NCBI GenBank assembly: GCA_900769905.1
Contig: CAAGIL010000149.1
Coordinates: 1-26,235, forward strand
Source: Rikenellaceae bacterium
Lineage (GTDB): Bacteria; Bacteroidota; Bacteroidia; Bacteroidales; UBA932
Direction of reading: 5' to 3'
Length of the DNA stretch: 26,235 nucleotides
Part shown: one piece after another, positions 16,747 through 24,508 of the stretch
How the letters are laid out: each line of letters opens with the position of its first letter
Position numbering within the stretch: the first letter of the stretch is position 1
The notes under the pieces: generated by a model
Databases searched by the model: none
What the model was told of the DNA's origin: nothing
Seen by the model: only the letters and a program-made list of their open reading frames with translations
Made by a program: the position numbers and the translations under genes

Positions 16747-17787
16747 ATGCTATTTCACGTGTATGGGGACATGGCTGTCTATCAGTGGATTGCCATGGCA
16801 GGAGTTCTCCTGGGCCTTATCCTTCTCAATGAGTTTGCGCGCAAGACCAAGTTTGGCGGAGCCGTAATGTTCTTCGTGCTACCAGCAATCCTTACAGTTT
16901 ATTTCGTTGCTATCCAGATTGGTGTGGCACTCAAGGCCGACTGGGCTCTCAACAATCAGACCTATCTGTATATGAACGGATGGTTCCATTATGCCAAACT
17001 GTATGCCGCACTGGCAGGATGCATAGGCTTCATGATGATAAAGTACGGCTGGGGAATTGGAAAACAGCATTGGTTCAAGCCTTTCCCGTTCGTGATTGTG
17101 GCAATCAACATCCTCATAGCCGTGGCCTCAGATTTCGAGACTGCTATCAAAGGCTGGTATGTATGGCACCTTTCTCCAGAGCAGGTTTGGCTTTACGGCG
17201 GTTGGCATAATGTGATGAACGGTGTCGCTGGACTGCTTAACATTTTCTGTATGACTGCATGGTGGAGCATCTACAGCTCTAAGGACAAGACGGATATGCT
17301 CTGGCCTGATATGACCTGGGTATATATCCTCGTCTATGATGTATGGAACTTTGCATATACCTACAACTGCCTTCCTACCCACTCCTGGTTCTGCGGTATT
17401 GCCCTCCTCCTTGCACCTACCATTGCAGCTGTCTGCTGGAACAAGGGCGGCTGGATTCAGAACCGTGCCTACACCCTTGCAATATGGTGTATGTTTGCCC
17501 AGGTATTCCCGCTTTTCCAGTGTACTGCACTCGACGGAAGCTCCAGCAAGTGGGCAACTCTGCCTACGCTTTATGCTGACGGCACGCTCAACGGTATAGT
17601 TGAGGGTGGAAGTGCAAATGCAAATCCTACTGCCATGACTGTTATCAGCGCCCTGGCCCTTCTCGTGAACGCCGTTGCCCTCGGATATATCATCTGTCAG
17701 GCAAAGAAGCGCCACATCAATCCTTATAAGGAAGATGTCTTCGTCAACCAGAAGTACTACAAGGACGCTGCAGCAAGAATTGCATAA
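16747..17787 (+). CDS. Multi-pass membrane protein, DUF5692-like
   Basis: This 346-aa protein is strongly hydrophobic with about nine predicted membrane segments (approximately 10-29, 36-60, 82-100, 111-130, 152-172, 188-206, 213-230, 241-258, 297-317). It is unusually rich in Trp and Tyr, with patterns such as YGGWHNVMNGVAGLLN and YVLVYDVWNFAYTYN-like stretches in the middle. I recall proteins of this kind being classed as DUF5692; that is memory, not a search. It resembles no transporter family I can name, although a transport or membrane-redox role is possible. It is a single gene, divergent from the hut operon (122-nt gap with interleaved promoters) and convergent with the hypA/hypB operon across a strong terminator. 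A link to either neighbour is unproven. Confidence 0.7.
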   Translation: MLFHVYGDMAVYQWIAMAGVLLGLILLNEFARKTKFGGAVMFFVLPAILTVYFVAIQIGVALKADWALNNQTYLYMNGWFHYAKLYAALAGCIGFMMIKYGWGIGKQHWFKPFPFVIVAINILIAVASDFETAIKGWYVWHLSPEQVWLYGGWHNVMNGVAGLLNIFCMTAWWSIYSSKDKTDMLWPDMTWVYILVYDVWNFAYTYNCLPTHSWFCGIALLLAPTIAAVCWNKGGWIQNRAYTLAIWCMFAQVFPLFQCTALDGSSSKWATLPTLYADGTLNGIVEGGSANANPTAMTVISALALLVNAVALGYIICQAKKRHINPYKEDVFVNQKYYKDAAARIA

Positions 17788-17806
17788 TCTTCTTTATCTG
17801 CATAAC

Positions 17807-17843
17807 AATAAATGGCATCCGGAACCGGGTGCCATTTATTTTG
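17807..17843. terminator. Bidirectional terminator between convergent operons
   Basis: The left arm 17807-17821 pairs with the right arm 17826-17840, about 15 bp with one T-G pair, around a GAAC loop (core AAATGGCATCCGG / CCGGGTGCCATTT). A/T-rich bases lie on both flanks. It lies 19 nt after the membrane-protein stop and 18 nt before the end of the opposing small membrane protein gene, so it can serve both. Confidence 0.8.
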
Positions 17844-17858
17844 TAGCAGGACATATTT

Positions 17859-18197
17859 TTATGCCTTTGCGGTCCTTGCGGAGAGCAGGGCCCAGATTGC
17901 CCATACTGCAGTAAGGACCAGCGACATAGGCAGACCTACGCAGAGCAGTTCCCGAAGAAAGACTTCTCCGCCGTCAGTTTGGCTGAGGGCGGTAAAGAAC
18001 GGGAATCGCCAGCTCAGTTCCCCATTGATTATGTGGTCGACAATGAGCATAATACTGCCTCCCCAGAGCATCTTCTCCAGGGCCGGAACTTTGTGCTTGA
18101 GTATGCCGCAGGAGGCATCGTTGATGGAATTTCTGTTGTGCCTGCGATAAATGCTTGTCGCAAGCGCCTGCATCATCGGTACAATAAAACAAGACAT
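17859..18197 (-). CDS. Small conserved-looking membrane protein
   Basis: The 112-aa product starts MSCFIVPMMQALATSIY, a short hydrophobic N-terminus, followed by a basic linker (RRHNRN...KHKVPALEK), a membrane segment at about 43-58 (MLWGGSIMLIVDHIIN), and a last membrane helix at about 84-107 (LLCVGLPMSLVLTAVWAIWALL). The pattern LEKMLWGGS...DHI..GE....FPF is familiar to me from small uncharacterised membrane proteins of anaerobes, without a named family. The gene begins 1 nt after hypA stops, so it is very likely translated with the hypB-oxidoreductase-hypA operon. It may anchor or support the redox protein at the membrane; this is inference from context. Confidence 0.7.
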   Translation of the reverse strand: MSCFIVPMMQALATSIYRRHNRNSINDASCGILKHKVPALEKMLWGGSIMLIVDHIINGELSWRFPFFTALSQTDGGEVFLRELLCVGLPMSLVLTAVWAIWALLSARTAKA

Positions 18198-18198
18198 A

Positions 18199-18543
18199 TT
18201 ATTTAACTTCTATTTCTTTGATTTCTACTTCGTTTCCCCGGAGGAGCCAGGTTTGGGTGCTGCCGCAGTGCGGGCAGGTCTTGCCGTACTTTATGGTAGG
18301 GTAGTCCCTGCCGCATCCTTCGCAGTGGGTCAACGCATCTATGGTGTTGATTTCCAGGACGCATCCCCGCATCATATCCTCCTTGTCCACCGCCCATTTC
18401 CAGCAGTCTTCAAGGTAGTAGGGAACGACTGTGGATACCTCTCCTATATTGAGGCTCACTTTGCTTATCAGCATACAGCCGTTCTCCTCAGCCACCTGTT
18501 TGACTTCCTTGATGATATGGAAGACTATTCCGAGTTCGTGCAT
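18199..18543 (-). CDS. hypA: HypA/HybF-type nickel metallochaperone
   Basis: HypA binds nickel and delivers it, with HypB, into the active site of [NiFe] hydrogenases and, in some bacteria, urease. The 114-aa protein has the N-terminal MHELGI with the nickel-binding His2, and a zinc site of two CxxC motifs, CEGC (74-77) and CPHC (90-93). Length is typical. The ATG overlaps the stop of the upstream oxidoreductase by 1 nt (TGATG), and a small membrane protein follows after 1 nt. No hydrogenase, urease or hypC, D, E or F gene is present in the window, so the target enzyme is unknown. Confidence 0.93.
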   Translation of the reverse strand: MHELGIVFHIIKEVKQVAEENGCMLISKVSLNIGEVSTVVPYYLEDCWKWAVDKEDMMRGCVLEINTIDALTHCEGCGRDYPTIKYGKTCPHCGSTQTWLLRGNEVEIKEIEVK

Positions 18544-21374
18544 CAGCTTTTCTTTTTGAGGAGTATCTTCGCTCCGCGCTTGATTACATATGGCAGCAAT
18601 GCTCCGACCTTGTCTTCAGCCTTGATCATATTGCTGCATTCAGGCAAGTCGCGGTACAGGTGAATGGCATCGAAACCGCATTTGGTCGTGCAGAGACCGC
18701 AACCAATGCACTTGTTAGGATCCACTACAGAGGCTCCGCAGGAGAGACAGCGTGAGGTTTCCTTGCGAACCTGCTCCTCGCTGAGGGTTAGTTCGTACTC
18801 GCTGAACGGATCACTGTTCTCAGACACACCGGCGAACTGGCGGGATGAGTTGTCGTAAGATTCGATCACGATGTCGCTCTTGTCTAGCTCGATGAAATCA
18901 CGCCTGTTGCGACCAATTGTCATATGGCCGTGCTGTACATAACGGTGGAGGGATTCAGCCGCCTCCTTGCCCATAGCAATGGCATCAATTGCAAACTTGG
19001 GACCGGTGTAACAGTCGCCGCCGACGAAAATGTCTTCTTCCGCGGTCTGCAGGGTAAGCTTGTCTGCCACAGGGTATACTCCGCGCTGGAATTCCACTTT
19101 CGTGCCTTTGAGCAGGTCGCCGTTCTCCACGCTCTGTCCTATGGCGAAAATGACCAATTCAGCCTTGAGCTCCAAAAGTTCGCTCTCGTCATATTCAGGA
19201 GCAAACCTGTGGTTTTCATCGAATACCGAAGTGCATTTCCTGAATACGACTGATGCAGCCGCCCCGCCGTTGCCTCTGACTTCCTTAGGTCCCCAGCCAG
19301 GCAGAATCTCCACTCCGTCCCTGCGTGCTTCCGACCTTTCTTCGAGGGATGCAGGCATTATGTCTTCGCTTTCCAGGGAAAGCATTGTGACCTTGGCGGC
19401 TCCGCTGCGCTTTGCGACACGGGCGGCATCTATGGCCACGTTACCTCCTCCAACTACGACTACCTCTCCACCGAAGCTGAATGCTCCGGTATTGGCTTCG
19501 CGCAGGAAGTCTATTGCAGTGCGTACCCCTTCCAGTTCCTGGCCCGGAATACCCGGAAGACGGCCGCCCTGACAGCCGATTGCAACATAGAATGCCTTGT
19601 AACCCTGTTCGCGCAACTGGGCTATGCTTATATCCTTGCCCACTTCCACGCCGCAGCGTATTTCGACCCCGATTTCGCGCATGATGTCAATCTCGGCATC
19701 TATCACATTCTTGTCCAGTTTATAGGAAGGTATGCCGTAGCGGAGCATACCTCCCGGTTCGGAGTTCTTCTCGAACACGGTAGGGTAGTATCCCATAGTG
19801 GCGAGGTAGTAGGCACAGCTGAGTCCAGAAGGACCGCCGCCTATGATTGCAATCTTCTCCTTCCAGCGTCCGAGGTTGGAAGCGACCACAATTTCCGGCA
19901 CGAAACGTCTGCTGGAATTGAGATCCTGCTCGGCTATGAACTTCTTCACGGCATCAATTGCCACAGGGCTGTCAATGGTGCCTCTCGTGCAGGCCTGCTC
20001 GCAACGGCGGTTGCATATTCGTCCGCAGACTGCAGGGAAAGGATTTTCCCTCTTGATGAGTTCGAGGGCTTCGCGGTACTTGCCTTCAGCGGCCTTCTTG
20101 AGATAACCCTGGACTGCGATGTGGGCCGGGCAGGCTGTCTTGCAAGGTGAGGTTCCACTAGGGTAGCAGTTGATGCGGTTGCGGTCGCGATAGTCCTCGC
20201 TCCACTTCTCCTTGCCCCATTTGCTCGCATCAGGAAGTTCCTGTCGCGGATAGCTCTGCTCTCCGTGCCTGGTGCAGAGTTTCTGTCCGAGCTTGACGGC
20301 TCCGGCAGGGCAGTACTCTACACACCGTCCGCATGCCACGCATTTATCCTTTTCCACGCGTGCCACGTAGGCGCTGCGCGACATATTTGGCGTGTTGAAT
20401 AACTGTGAAGTGCGTAATGCATTGCATATCTTGACGTTACAGTTGCAGATTGCAAATATTTTTCCCTCGCCGTCAATGTTGGTAACTTGGTGGACGTAAC
20501 CGTTGTCCTCGGCCCGGCGCAGAATTTCCATGGCCTCGTCGTAAGAGATGTCGCGTCCACGGCCTGTTTCGCGGCAGTAATCGGCCATATCTCCCACGGC
20601 TATGCACCAGTCGTGGTAGTCATCGGCGCAGCCTTCATCCAGTTTTTTGCGTCCGTAGCGGCAGGAGCAGATGGATGCTCCGATATGACCTTCGTATTTT
20701 TTGAGCCAGTAGGAAATGTGCTCTATGTCAATGGATTGGTTTTCCATAGAAATAGCTTTCTCCACCGGAATCACGTGCATGCCTATGCCGGCACCGCCCG
20801 GAGGCACCATTGCTGTAACGTGCTCCAGCGGGAGGAAGGTCATGCGTTCGAAGAACATCGCAAGTTCGGGGTGACGTTCAATGAGTTCCGGATTCATATT
20901 GGTGTACTCGCCGGAACCCGGTACGAACAACGGTACCCAGTATACACGGGCACTGCGTTCGAAGCTTGTTCCCGGAACCGGCCCGTCCTTGGTGTATTTG
21001 TCACCGTAATCATACTCTACCATTCCGAGATAAGCGAGTTTGTCGAGCAGAGCATCGAGTTCCTCGTCCGTGTCGGTATAGTGCTTTTTCCTGTTCCACT
21101 CGTGAATCAGGGCATAAGGACGGCGTTCGCGTACCCGCATAGGCTTTGATGAAACCATGTCGAGCAGGAGGTCAAGCGATGCTTCTCTGGTCTCAGCATC
21201 CATCTCGTCCTCGAAAATGCACGCGAATCCCCAGTATTCTGGATCGTCGGTGGTAAGACCCTTGATCTTGTCCGCAATGCGGTCGGTGACCTTTGTCACC
21301 AGTTTCATAAGCTTGGGATTAGGGTTCTTGTCTCCCTTGTGCGCCGGAATGTACTTTTGGGAAATTTCTGGCAT
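18543..21374 (-). CDS. Large iron-sulfur/FAD oxidoreductase (GltD-like core with extra N- and C-terminal clusters)
   Basis: This 943-aa cytoplasmic protein probably moves electrons between NAD(P)H and another carrier. Order: an unassigned N-terminal part (1-300) with a Cys group ICSCRYGRKKLDEGC...DWC...DYC (about 235-267); CNCNVKIC (310-317); a ferredoxin motif CVACGRCVEYCP (345-356); a GltD/dihydropyrimidine dehydrogenase-type cluster domain with C411, C415, C450, C454, C458 and C462; an FAD loop IAIIGGGPSGLSCAYYLA (508-525); an NAD(P)H loop VVVVGGGNVAIDAARVAKR; the FAD-binding IFVGGDCYTGP; then CLSCG (876) and a final ferredoxin motif CIGCGLCTTKCG (889-900). The core resembles the small subunit of glutamate synthase, but no GltB partner is present. 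It lies between hypB (48 nt upstream) and hypA (1-nt overlap). The native substrate cannot be deduced. Confidence 0.85.
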   Translation of the reverse strand: MPEISQKYIPAHKGDKNPNPKLMKLVTKVTDRIADKIKGLTTDDPEYWGFACIFEDEMDAETREASLDLLLDMVSSKPMRVRERRPYALIHEWNRKKHYTDTDEELDALLDKLAYLGMVEYDYGDKYTKDGPVPGTSFERSARVYWVPLFVPGSGEYTNMNPELIERHPELAMFFERMTFLPLEHVTAMVPPGGAGIGMHVIPVEKAISMENQSIDIEHISYWLKKYEGHIGASICSCRYGRKKLDEGCADDYHDWCIAVGDMADYCRETGRGRDISYDEAMEILRRAEDNGYVHQVTNIDGEGKIFAICNCNVKICNALRTSQLFNTPNMSRSAYVARVEKDKCVACGRCVEYCPAGAVKLGQKLCTRHGEQSYPRQELPDASKWGKEKWSEDYRDRNRINCYPSGTSPCKTACPAHIAVQGYLKKAAEGKYREALELIKRENPFPAVCGRICNRRCEQACTRGTIDSPVAIDAVKKFIAEQDLNSSRRFVPEIVVASNLGRWKEKIAIIGGGPSGLSCAYYLATMGYYPTVFEKNSEPGGMLRYGIPSYKLDKNVIDAEIDIMREIGVEIRCGVEVGKDISIAQLREQGYKAFYVAIGCQGGRLPGIPGQELEGVRTAIDFLREANTGAFSFGGEVVVVGGGNVAIDAARVAKRSGAAKVTMLSLESEDIMPASLEERSEARRDGVEILPGWGPKEVRGNGGAAASVVFRKCTSVFDENHRFAPEYDESELLELKAELVIFAIGQSVENGDLLKGTKVEFQRGVYPVADKLTLQTAEEDIFVGGDCYTGPKFAIDAIAMGKEAAESLHRYVQHGHMTIGRNRRDFIELDKSDIVIESYDNSSRQFAGVSENSDPFSEYELTLSEEQVRKETSRCLSCGASVVDPNKCIGCGLCTTKCGFDAIHLYRDLPECSNMIKAEDKVGALLPYVIKRGAKILLKKKS

Positions 21375-21422
21375 AGGAATTTGGTAATTAGTGTTTTATG
21401 TAGTTTAATCTGTCTTTAAGCT

Positions 21423-22103
21423 TTAGGATTTCCAGGCCTTCATGCGAGCCTTTAGCCACTGTGCCAGCAATTCTACGCCTTCTCCTGTCTTCGCGCTGAT
21501 CGGGATGACTTCTGCTCGCGGATTGCGCATCCGGACATTATCCCGACACTTTTCAAGGTCGAAATCAAACCATGGAAGCACATCTATCTTGTTGATGATG
21601 ACAAGGTCGCAGATGGAGAACATAAGAGGGTACTTTAGTGGCTTGTCGTCGCCTTCCGGAACTGATAATATCATGACATTGCAGCTGCTGCCGGTATCGA
21701 ACTCGGCCGGACATACGAGGTTGCCCACGTTCTCGAGTATTGCAAGGTCAACGGAGTCGAGGGAAATGTTTTCCAGACCCTGCCTGGTCATTTCGGCATC
21801 GAGGTGGCACATCCCTCCGGTATGGAGCTGGATGGCTTCCACTCCAGTGGCGGCACATATTTTCCTGGCATCCACATCGCTGTCTATGTCGGCCTCCATA
21901 ACGGCGATTTTGAACTCGTCCTTGAGCAGATTGATGGTCTTGATAAGCGTGCTGGTCTTTCCGCTGCCCGGGGAGGACATCAGGTTCAGCAGGAATACTC
22001 CCTTACTCTTCAGTTCTGCCCTCAAATTGTCGGCATCCCTGTTGTTGTCCTCAAAGATGCTTTTCTTGATTTCTATTACCTTAACTTCGTCCGAATTGCT
22101 CAT
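21423..22103 (-). CDS. hypB: HypB-type nickel-handling GTPase
   Basis: HypB is a SIMIBI-class GTPase that works with HypA to insert nickel. The 226-aa form (ATG 22103) has a P-loop SSPGSGKT (43-50), TGGMCHLDAEM with the metal-binding Cys-His pair (C99, H100), ENVGNLVCP (124-132) with C131, the family hallmark EGDDKPLKYP, and NKID (161-164). It lacks both the His-rich nickel-storage stretch and the N-terminal CxxCGC motif found in some HypB proteins. An upstream in-frame start at 22151 was rejected because it overlaps the -33 box of a strong promoter. It leads the operon hypB - oxidoreductase - hypA - small membrane protein. Confidence 0.95.
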   Translation of the reverse strand: MSNSDEVKVIEIKKSIFEDNNRDADNLRAELKSKGVFLLNLMSSPGSGKTSTLIKTINLLKDEFKIAVMEADIDSDVDARKICAATGVEAIQLHTGGMCHLDAEMTRQGLENISLDSVDLAILENVGNLVCPAEFDTGSSCNVMILSVPEGDDKPLKYPLMFSICDLVIINKIDVLPWFDFDLEKCRDNVRMRNPRAEVIPISAKTGEGVELLAQWLKARMKAWKS

Positions 22104-22120
22104 TGTATCTGGTTTTTCTA

Positions 22121-22152
22121 CAAATATATTGATTCGGGTGCGAAAAAACAAC
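22121..22152 (-). promoter_or_regulatory. Promoter of the hypB operon
   Basis: On the minus strand GTTG (22152-22149), 20 nt, then TATATTTG (22128-22121) is an exact TAnnTTTG match. The predicted start near 22115 leaves a leader of roughly 12 nt before ATG 22103. It supports the shorter HypB start. Confidence 0.75.
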
Positions 22153-22205
22153 GGAATCCCCTAAATTAACGGTGAAATGGTGGAGACGGGCACTGCCACT
22201 TCCAT

Positions 22206-23135
22206 TCAGCGTTTGTGGAGGCGCAGGAGCGCGTTGTCGTGAATTTGCTGCGTGTAGAACATAAGGTCCCAGTGGTGGCGGTTGGCAGGGTTCAGGAAGG
22301 AGAAAACCGGGCTCGCGCGCATCCAGCTGTCGTATTTCTCGGGATTTATGTCAACCGTGAGTACGTTGAGTTCAGGGTCTATGCGCACCGTGCCCCTGTC
22401 CCCGTCGTAGCTGAACTCGGCCGGCGTGGAATCTGTCCTCCAGTTCATCGGATTGATGCAGCAGGCCGCTCCTCCGCTCACGAAGTCCCATATACCCTCC
22501 GGGGATGCCACTGAATTGAAGGATATTGCCACCTGCCTGTCGTCCGCGCCGCAGGCTGAGTTGACCTGCGGGTGCATCAGGTCCTCTTCGCTCAGGCGAT
22601 AGCCTATCATATATGCCGCCGCCATCCTGGAAAAGGCCTCGCTGTCCATATGCCTGAGCAGTTCCAGGACCAGCATCGCTCCCTGGCTGAAACCGGCCAG
22701 AATGAACTCGCGGCCGTCGTTGCAGGAACTGATGTACCAGTCGAAGAACTCGCAAACTTCTTGCGTAACCTGCTGATACACAGCTTTGAATTCTTTTTCA
22801 TCCAGCTGTATGCTGTCGAAGGTGTACTGGTGGTAATACGGGGCGATGAGGTTGAAGTCGCCCTGACAGATGTGTGAGTTTACGTAGTCGAACTCCTTCT
22901 TGTACCAGGCCCTGTCAGCGTCGCTGAGGGTGGCGGTGTATTGCGGCCTGCCCTCGGAGTCGGTCGCGGAGAGCACATTGGTCGAAACCAGATATATGAG
23001 GTCCGGCCTGTCCGGCGAGACTTCGCTCCCGCTGTCGTAGAGGTCCAGGGCTCTCCCTGCCGGCTCCCGGCTTTTGGGGTTGCAGCCGCAGAGCAGCAGG
23101 GAGGTGAATACCAGTATGAAGATTGCTCTTTTCAT
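22206..23135 (-). CDS. DUF3089 alpha/beta-hydrolase lipoprotein
   Basis: This 309-aa protein begins with a lipoprotein signal ending in the lipobox LLLCGC (Cys18), so the mature protein is lipid-anchored in the envelope. The hydrolase part has LIAPYYHQYTFDSI (about residues 96-109) and the nucleophile elbow ILAGFSQGAMLVLELL, with Ser in GFSQG (about 148). HHWDLMFYTQQIHDNA near the C-terminus may supply the catalytic His. The pattern fits DUF3089, a family of predicted lipase/esterase-like hydrolases; the substrate is unknown. I saw no good promoter in the 113 nt upstream, which it shares with the divergent HD-HAD gene, and no convincing terminator after it. Confidence 0.82.
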   Translation of the reverse strand: MKRAIFILVFTSLLLCGCNPKSREPAGRALDLYDSGSEVSPDRPDLIYLVSTNVLSATDSEGRPQYTATLSDADRAWYKKEFDYVNSHICQGDFNLIAPYYHQYTFDSIQLDEKEFKAVYQQVTQEVCEFFDWYISSCNDGREFILAGFSQGAMLVLELLRHMDSEAFSRMAAAYMIGYRLSEEDLMHPQVNSACGADDRQVAISFNSVASPEGIWDFVSGGAACCINPMNWRTDSTPAEFSYDGDRGTVRIDPELNVLTVDINPEKYDSWMRASPVFSFLNPANRHHWDLMFYTQQIHDNALLRLHKR

Positions 23136-23211
23136 CGTTGTTTTTCCCTTCTTTGCGTAATTCCTGCTAATTTAGATATTGTCCGGCTCATTAGCAAGCG
23201 GGCGGCGGCTA

Positions 23212-23242
23212 TTGTGCAGGACATATCAATTTTGTAATTTTG
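23212..23242 (+). promoter_or_regulatory. Promoter of the HD-HAD/alkD pair
   Basis: TTG (23212-23214), 20 nt, then TAATTTTG (23235-23242) is an exact TAnnTTTG match. Only 6 nt separate the box from the ATG at 23249, so the transcript is probably leaderless or nearly so. The same geometry is seen at recF. Confidence 0.75.
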
Positions 23243-23248
23243 CAGACT

Positions 23249-24508
23249 ATGTTGAAGGAATATATCGAGAGAGAGATTCTGCCGCGCTACGATGCTTTTG
23301 ACGCGGCTCACCGCAGGGACCACGCGGATTACGTGATACGTCAGAGCCTGGAGCTTGCGAAGCATTACGGACTGGACCCTGATATGGTGTATGTCATTGC
23401 AGCTTACCACGATACGGGGCTCGTCGAGGACAGGAAGACCCATCATCTGGTGTCGGGACGGCTGCTTCGCGGGGACTCCCGGCTGCGCGAATGGTTCAGC
23501 GAGGAGCAGATAGAAATAATGGCACAGGCTGTGGAGGACCACAGGGCTTCGAACGGACGCGAGCCACGCAGCATTTACGGGCGCATCGTGGCAGAGGCGG
23601 ACCGTCAGATCGATGCTGAGACCATAATCAGGCGCACGGTGCAGTTCGGGATGACGCATTACCCTGAGCTCGACCGTGAAGGACACTGGCAGCGTATGCT
23701 CGACCATATGGCCGAAAAGTACGCCGAGGGCGGCTACCTCAAGCTCTGGATTCCCGAATCTCCGAATGCGGCGCGGCTCGCTGAATTCCGCCGGATTCTC
23801 AAAGACCGCAAGCGACTCCGCGCCCTCTTCGACAAATTCTATGATATGGAAGCTAATAATTTGAGTTGTATGAACAAGGCATTGTTGTTTGACTTTGACG
23901 GAGTAGTGGTGGATTCCGAGCACGATTACTCGATTTTTTGGGACAGGATGGGCCTCGAACTGCTCGGAGAGGAGCATTTCGGGGACAAAATAAAGGGAAG
24001 TACCCTGACGGCCATACTTGCAAACCATTTCAGCGCCTGCAAGGATGTGCAGGCGGATCTGGTTGCGAAACTCGATGATTATGAGGCAAATATGCCATAT
24101 CCTTATATACCGGGAGTGATGGAGTTCGTGCGCAAGGCGCGCGAGGCCGGATTCAAGACTGCAATCGTGACGAGCTCCAACCAGCCCAAGATGAACAGTG
24201 TGTACAAAATCCATCCGGAGCTGAAGGAATGCTTCGACCACATACTCACCAGCGAGGATTTCGAGGCATCCAAACCGGACCCGGACTGCTTCCTCAAGGC
24301 AATGGAGCGCTGCGGCAGCGCTGCGGCGCACAGTGTGGTTTTCGAGGACAGCATAAACGGTCTCAAGGCTGGAAAGGCGAGTGGATCACTGGTGATAGGA
24401 CTCACCACGACAGTTGAGCGTGAAGTCGTGGCGCAGTACAGCAATATGCAGATTGACGACTTCTCCGGGGCGGATGCAATTCTGGAGTACATACAGGCGC
24501 GGGTATGA
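23249..24508 (+). CDS. Fusion of an HD-domain phosphohydrolase and a HAD hydrolase
   Basis: The 419-aa protein joins two phosphatase-type modules. The N-terminal HD domain (about 1-190) has AAHRRDHADYVI, the His-Asp pair in YVIAAYHDTG, and a later VAEADRQI Asp. The HAD domain (about 212-419) has the nucleophile motif LLFDFDGVVVDSE, the Thr/Ser motif AIVTSSNQPK, the Lys region EASKPDPDCF, and VVFEDSINGLKAG for the acidic residues. The HAD part resembles beta-phosphoglucomutase/phosphoglycolate phosphatase-like proteins. The ATG at 23249 was chosen because the frame start 9 nt earlier is a TTG inside the promoter box. An internal ATG at 23870 opens the HAD module, so a separate shorter product is possible. 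The stop overlaps the alkD-like start (ATGA). Substrates are unknown. Confidence 0.85.
   Translation: MLKEYIEREILPRYDAFDAAHRRDHADYVIRQSLELAKHYGLDPDMVYVIAAYHDTGLVEDRKTHHLVSGRLLRGDSRLREWFSEEQIEIMAQAVEDHRASNGREPRSIYGRIVAEADRQIDAETIIRRTVQFGMTHYPELDREGHWQRMLDHMAEKYAEGGYLKLWIPESPNAARLAEFRRILKDRKRLRALFDKFYDMEANNLSCMNKALLFDFDGVVVDSEHDYSIFWDRMGLELLGEEHFGDKIKGSTLTAILANHFSACKDVQADLVAKLDDYEANMPYPYIPGVMEFVRKAREAGFKTAIVTSSNQPKMNSVYKIHPELKECFDHILTSEDFEASKPDPDCFLKAMERCGSAAAHSVVFEDSINGLKAGKASGSLVIGLTTTVEREVVAQYSNMQIDDFSGADAILEYIQARV

Noticed and set aside
22104..22151. Upstream start for hypB at 22151
   Set aside because: It overlaps the promoter; the extra residues are unlike HypB and the ATG at 22103 fits better.
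22155..22200. Terminator after the DUF3089 gene
   Set aside because: Only an interrupted 5+3 bp pairing (AATGG/CCATT) without a T-tract is visible.
23132..24331. Minus-strand frame of 399 aa opposite the HD-HAD gene
   Set aside because: It is a shadow frame with no motifs, and the plus-strand HD and HAD signatures are clear.
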